A model generated the notes under the pieces. The model was not told the origin of the DNA and searched no databases. It was given only the letters and a program-made list of their open reading frames with translations. Source: an uncultured Collinsella sp. (GTDB lineage: Bacteria > Actinomycetota > Coriobacteriia > Coriobacteriales > Coriobacteriaceae). From it: a DNA stretch of 5,646 nucleotides. How positions within the stretch are numbered: position 1 is the stretch's first letter; every line of letters starts with the position of its first letter. The stretch is taken from the NCBI GenBank assembly GCA_938045085.1, contig CALINZ010000301.1, positions 1-5,646 on the forward strand, written 5' to 3'. The position numbers were made by a program, and so were the translations under genes. Below are positions 4,508 through 5,646 of this stretch, in pieces.

Positions 4508-5646
4508 TTAACCAAACCAATGTTCAACTTCGGCGCGCGTGGGAATCGATTGCTGAGCGCCCAGGCGCGACACCGTCACTGCCGAAGCGCGAGCACCCGC
4601 GGCCATGCACTCAAAGAGCGGCAAGCCCTCTAGGCGAGCCGCCGCCAACGCGCCGATAAACGTATCGCCGGCGGCCGTGGTATCGACTACCGTACTCGAA
4701 AGTGCCGGCATGCGCAGCAGCTCACCGCCATCGCCGAGCGTAACCGAGCCGGCACCGCCCAACGTGATGACCGCGGCGCCGGCGCCCTTGTCGAGCAGTG
4801 CATTGAGCGCGGCGACGCAACTCACATCATCCGTGGGCAGAATGCCCGTCAGAACCTGGCACTCGGTCTCGTTGGGACAGACCAGGTCGACCGCAGGCCA
4901 GACCTCCGCAGGCAGCTCGCAGGCAGGCGCCGGATTAAAGACCGTATAGAACCCCAGCTCGCGAGCGCAAACAAGCGCCTCGGCCGTCGCTGCAAGGTCA
5001 CATTCGCCCTGGGCGATAAAGACGCTTCCGGCAGCCGGGGCAATCTCGCTGGCGTCGCCGTCGAGCTCATGGGCCACCAGACGTCTCAGCGCGCAGGCAA
5101 CGTCCTCACCCGCAAGCGCATGGTTGGCACCCGGTGACAGCACGATGCGGTTGTCGCCCTCGCAGCGAATGATGGTCGCCGTTCCCGTCTCCACGTCATC
5201 GCGATGCACTACAAAGTCACAGTCCACGCCGGCGTCTTGGAGCCCCGCCACGAGCGACGCGCCGAACGCGTCGCGACCGACCGCGCCGATCATGTGCGTG
5301 CACGCGCCCATACGTGCGGCAGCTACGGCCTGATTGGCGCCCTTGCCGCCGGCGTTGGTGATAACATTGCCGCCGATAGACGCGGTCTTTTCGCCCGGAT
5401 CCGGCGGATAGAACAGGCCCTCTGCCGCTGCAGCTGCTGCCACCTCGGTTAAAAGCATGCCAGGCTGGACCGTCATGGTCATGTTGGCCTTGTCCAGACA
5501 GATCATCCTGTTCATTTTCATAACAGACAGCAGAATGCCGCCGTACTTACAGTTTGCGCCGCCCGCAAGACCGGTACCGGCTCCGCGGACAACCACCGGT
5601 ATATTCTGCTCCCAGGCATATTTCATGATCCTGCTGACTTCCTGTT
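4508..5646 (-). CDS. Chimeric ORF: ribokinase (N-terminus missing) fused in frame to a GlcD-type FAD-binding fragment; cut by the window edge
   Basis: From about 5359 down to the stop at 4510-4508 this is a PfkB-family ribokinase of ~282 residues, which phosphorylates ribose to ribose 5-phosphate. It keeps signature 1 (GGKGANQAVAAARMGA) and the C-terminal DTTAAGDTF (about 4684-4658), with the catalytic Asp in the AGD. The ~30-35 N-terminal residues of a normal ~305-residue ribokinase, including the strand with the substrate-binding Asn and Asp, are absent. In their place is ~97 codons of a glycolate-oxidase-like FAD domain. An ATG at 5626-5624 is not the true start: the frame stays open to the edge, and the upstream residues (QEVSRI) also fit the GlcD family. 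The join lies in TNAGG, a motif common to both families. Because the substrate-binding N-terminus is lost, this exact ORF is unlikely to be an active ribokinase. The ribokinase half belongs with the nucleoside hydrolase 30 nt downstream. Confidence 0.9.
   Translation of the reverse strand, partial: QEVSRIMKYAWEQNIPVVVRGAGTGLAGGANCKYGGILLSVMKMNRMICLDKANMTMTVQPGMLLTEVAAAAAAEGLFYPPDPGEKTASIGGNVITNAGGKGANQAVAAARMGACTHMIGAVGRDAFGASLVAGLQDAGVDCDFVVHRDDVETGTATIIRCEGDNRIVLSPGANHALAGEDVACALRRLVAHELDGDASEIAPAAGSVFIAQGECDLAATAEALVCARELGFYTVFNPAPACELPAEVWPAVDLVCPNETECQVLTGILPTDDVSCVAALNALLDKGAGAAVITLGGAGSVTLGDGGELLRMPALSSTVVDTTAAGDTFIGALAAARLEGLPLFECMAAGARASAVTVSRLGAQQSIPTRAEVEHWFG
5345..5646 (-). other. 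Foreign-looking GlcD-type FAD-binding segment joined to ribokinase
   Basis: The visible translation resembles roughly residues 60-150 of GlcD/lactate-dehydrogenase-like flavoproteins. It contains the FAD pyrophosphate-binding RGAGTGLAGGA, then MTVQPGMLLTEV, then YPPDPGEKTASIGGNVITNAGG. In true family members a different sequence, not KGANQA, follows NAGG. Codons such as AGG (twice), ATA, TTA and TGT appear here, while the ribokinase side is strongly G/C-ending. The style suggests a lower-GC donor, possibly a clostridial gut bacterium; that source is an inference. Confidence 0.8.

Noticed and set aside
3452..4633. 393-codon open frame on the plus strand
   Set aside because: It is a His/Arg/Ala-rich antisense shadow of the nucleoside hydrolase and ribokinase genes. 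It has no ribosome-binding site or family motif.
5624..5626. ATG as the start of the right-hand ORF
   Set aside because: The frame is open to the window edge and the upstream residues QEVSRI continue the GlcD-like sequence, so the true start is outside.

Overview
The window looks like a fragment of a high-GC, gut-type actinobacterium, most likely Collinsella or a close relative in the Coriobacteriia. This is inferred from the strongly G/C-ending codon use, the gene content (GH1 beta-glucosidase, luxS, a DUF4867-type protein, nucleoside hydrolase, ribokinase) and the dispersed palindromic repeats; no marker gene fixes the genus. Genes are cut at both ends, so the window may be a whole short metagenomic contig.

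Layout. A GH1 (6-phospho-)beta-glucosidase runs off the left edge on the minus strand (1-374). A repeat-rich intergenic region follows (375-838). A solitary AAA-type ATPase with a C-terminal winged-helix-like region lies on the plus strand (839-1945). It sits exactly between two direct repeats of about 248 bp (528-774 and 1950-2198). Each repeat carries two tandem palindromes plus the 3' end of a DUF4867-type gene. The right copy contains the end of the intact gene (2143-2787, minus); the left copy contains only a frameshifted 55-nt remnant. Next come luxS with a clear terminator (2912-3400, minus), a nucleoside hydrolase (3503-4477, minus) and a ribokinase-like ORF (4508 to the right edge, minus).

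How the genes work together. The nucleoside hydrolase and ribokinase form a nucleoside-salvage pair: one releases ribose from nucleosides and the other phosphorylates it. LuxS recycles S-ribosylhomocysteine and makes the AI-2 precursor, and it appears to have its own promoter and terminator. The ATPase has no recognisable partner; its flanks suggest it is an acquired or shuttled cassette.

Two features stand out. First, the right-hand ORF is a chimera: its first ~97 visible codons encode part of a GlcD-type FAD-binding domain, which switches in frame to ribokinase at a shared TNAGG motif, with a simultaneous change in codon use. This is either an assembly misjoin near a contig end or a real recombination. 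Second, the ATPase cassette is bracketed by long direct repeats and lies against the ruined tail of a second copy of its neighbour gene.
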